DNA of 30,940 nt. Source: DAONLM01 sp035406685. Lineage in GTDB: Bacteria; Spirochaetota; GWE2-31-10; MWDO01. The stretch's first letter is position 1. Every line of letters starts with the position of its first letter. The notes beneath the pieces are model-generated. The model was not told the DNA's origin and ran no database searches. It was given only the letters and a program-made list of their open reading frames with translations. Positions 30,851-30,940 of the stretch are shown piece by piece. The position numbers and the translations under genes are program-made. The stretch is taken from positions 1-30,940 of the forward strand of contig DAONLM010000012.1 in NCBI GenBank assembly GCA_035406685.1, in the 5' to 3' direction.

Positions 30851-30940
30851 TGGGCAAGATTTTATTTTTAGGGAAAAAATTTTAATTTTTTTCTTAAATT
30901 TTGTAAAGGATTTTCTCAAAAATTTTGTGATTAATATATA
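30851..30940 (-). repeat. Dispersed upstream element, copy 3 (cut by window edge)
   Basis: The reverse complement of 30901-30928 equals the 28-base core of copies 1 and 2, and the flanking TATATATTAATC (30940-30929 on minus) equals that of copy 2. It points toward the lipoprotein gene starting at 30719. TTGATT at 30846-30841 lies where copies 1 and 2 have TTGACA. Confidence 0.88.

Noticed and set aside
1..30940. tRNA or rRNA genes
   Set aside because: No T-loop GTTCGAATC-type signature or rRNA block was seen on either strand.

Overview
The window reads as chromosomal DNA of a very AT-rich, diderm, flagellated bacterium, most likely a spirochaete or close relative. Supporting points are a flgG-flgA-flgI-flgJ run with no L-ring gene (flgH), many lipoproteins with relaxed lipoboxes, and a membrane protein of the TIGR02206 (Treponema TP0381/YwaF-like) type. 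The assignment is an inference from gene content. The first and last bases both lie inside copies of one dispersed repeat, in inverted orientation, so the window may be a whole contig that broke at that repeat.

Layout. 1-2429 (+): UbiA-type prenyltransferase and polyprenyl-phosphate sugar-1-phosphate transferase, a surface-polysaccharide pair behind a good sigma-70 promoter. 2447-2502: a solitary copy of an unusual palindromic repeat. 2651-6709 (+): flagellar rod/P-ring operon ending in a TPR protein. 6711-7409 (-): TrmJ-like tRNA methyltransferase, convergent. 7410-12276: an accessory island, all genes on minus, with two intact secreted-protein genes, a lipoprotein gene carrying a pentanucleotide repeat that puts it out of frame, a broken TIGR02206 membrane gene and a 5'-truncated clostripain-like peptidase gene. 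Two arrays of the same palindromic repeat (7684-7924 and 11857-12092) bound the island, and a 167-bp piece of the peptidase gene is duplicated beside the left array. 12277-19812 (-): histidine kinase, DNA polymerase III delta', DUF2156 protein, two unknowns, 2-isopropylmalate synthase and a rhodanese. 20156-20698 (-): a protein that looks like two fused ribbon-helix-helix units. 20866-22053 (+): a tandem phosphoribosyltransferase with a degenerate second half. 22177-27167 (+): Wzi-like outer-membrane protein, lipoprotein, then the TrkA-TrkH potassium system and a strong terminator. 27322-30719 (-): RluA-type pseudouridine synthase, stand-alone receiver protein, PilZ protein and a large alpha/beta-hydrolase-like lipoprotein.

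The strongest candidates for something undescribed are: (i) the palindrome arrays, whose three inter-palindrome spacers recur in the same cyclic order at both loci and whose left edges in both loci cut a gene at the centre of the unit's second inverted repeat, as a site-specific recombination or transposition product would; (ii) the element found three times upstream of genes and always oriented toward them; (iii) the active-plus-degenerate phosphoribosyltransferase fusion; and (iv) the pentanucleotide-repeat lipoprotein. All homology calls are from reading motifs by eye; no database search was run.
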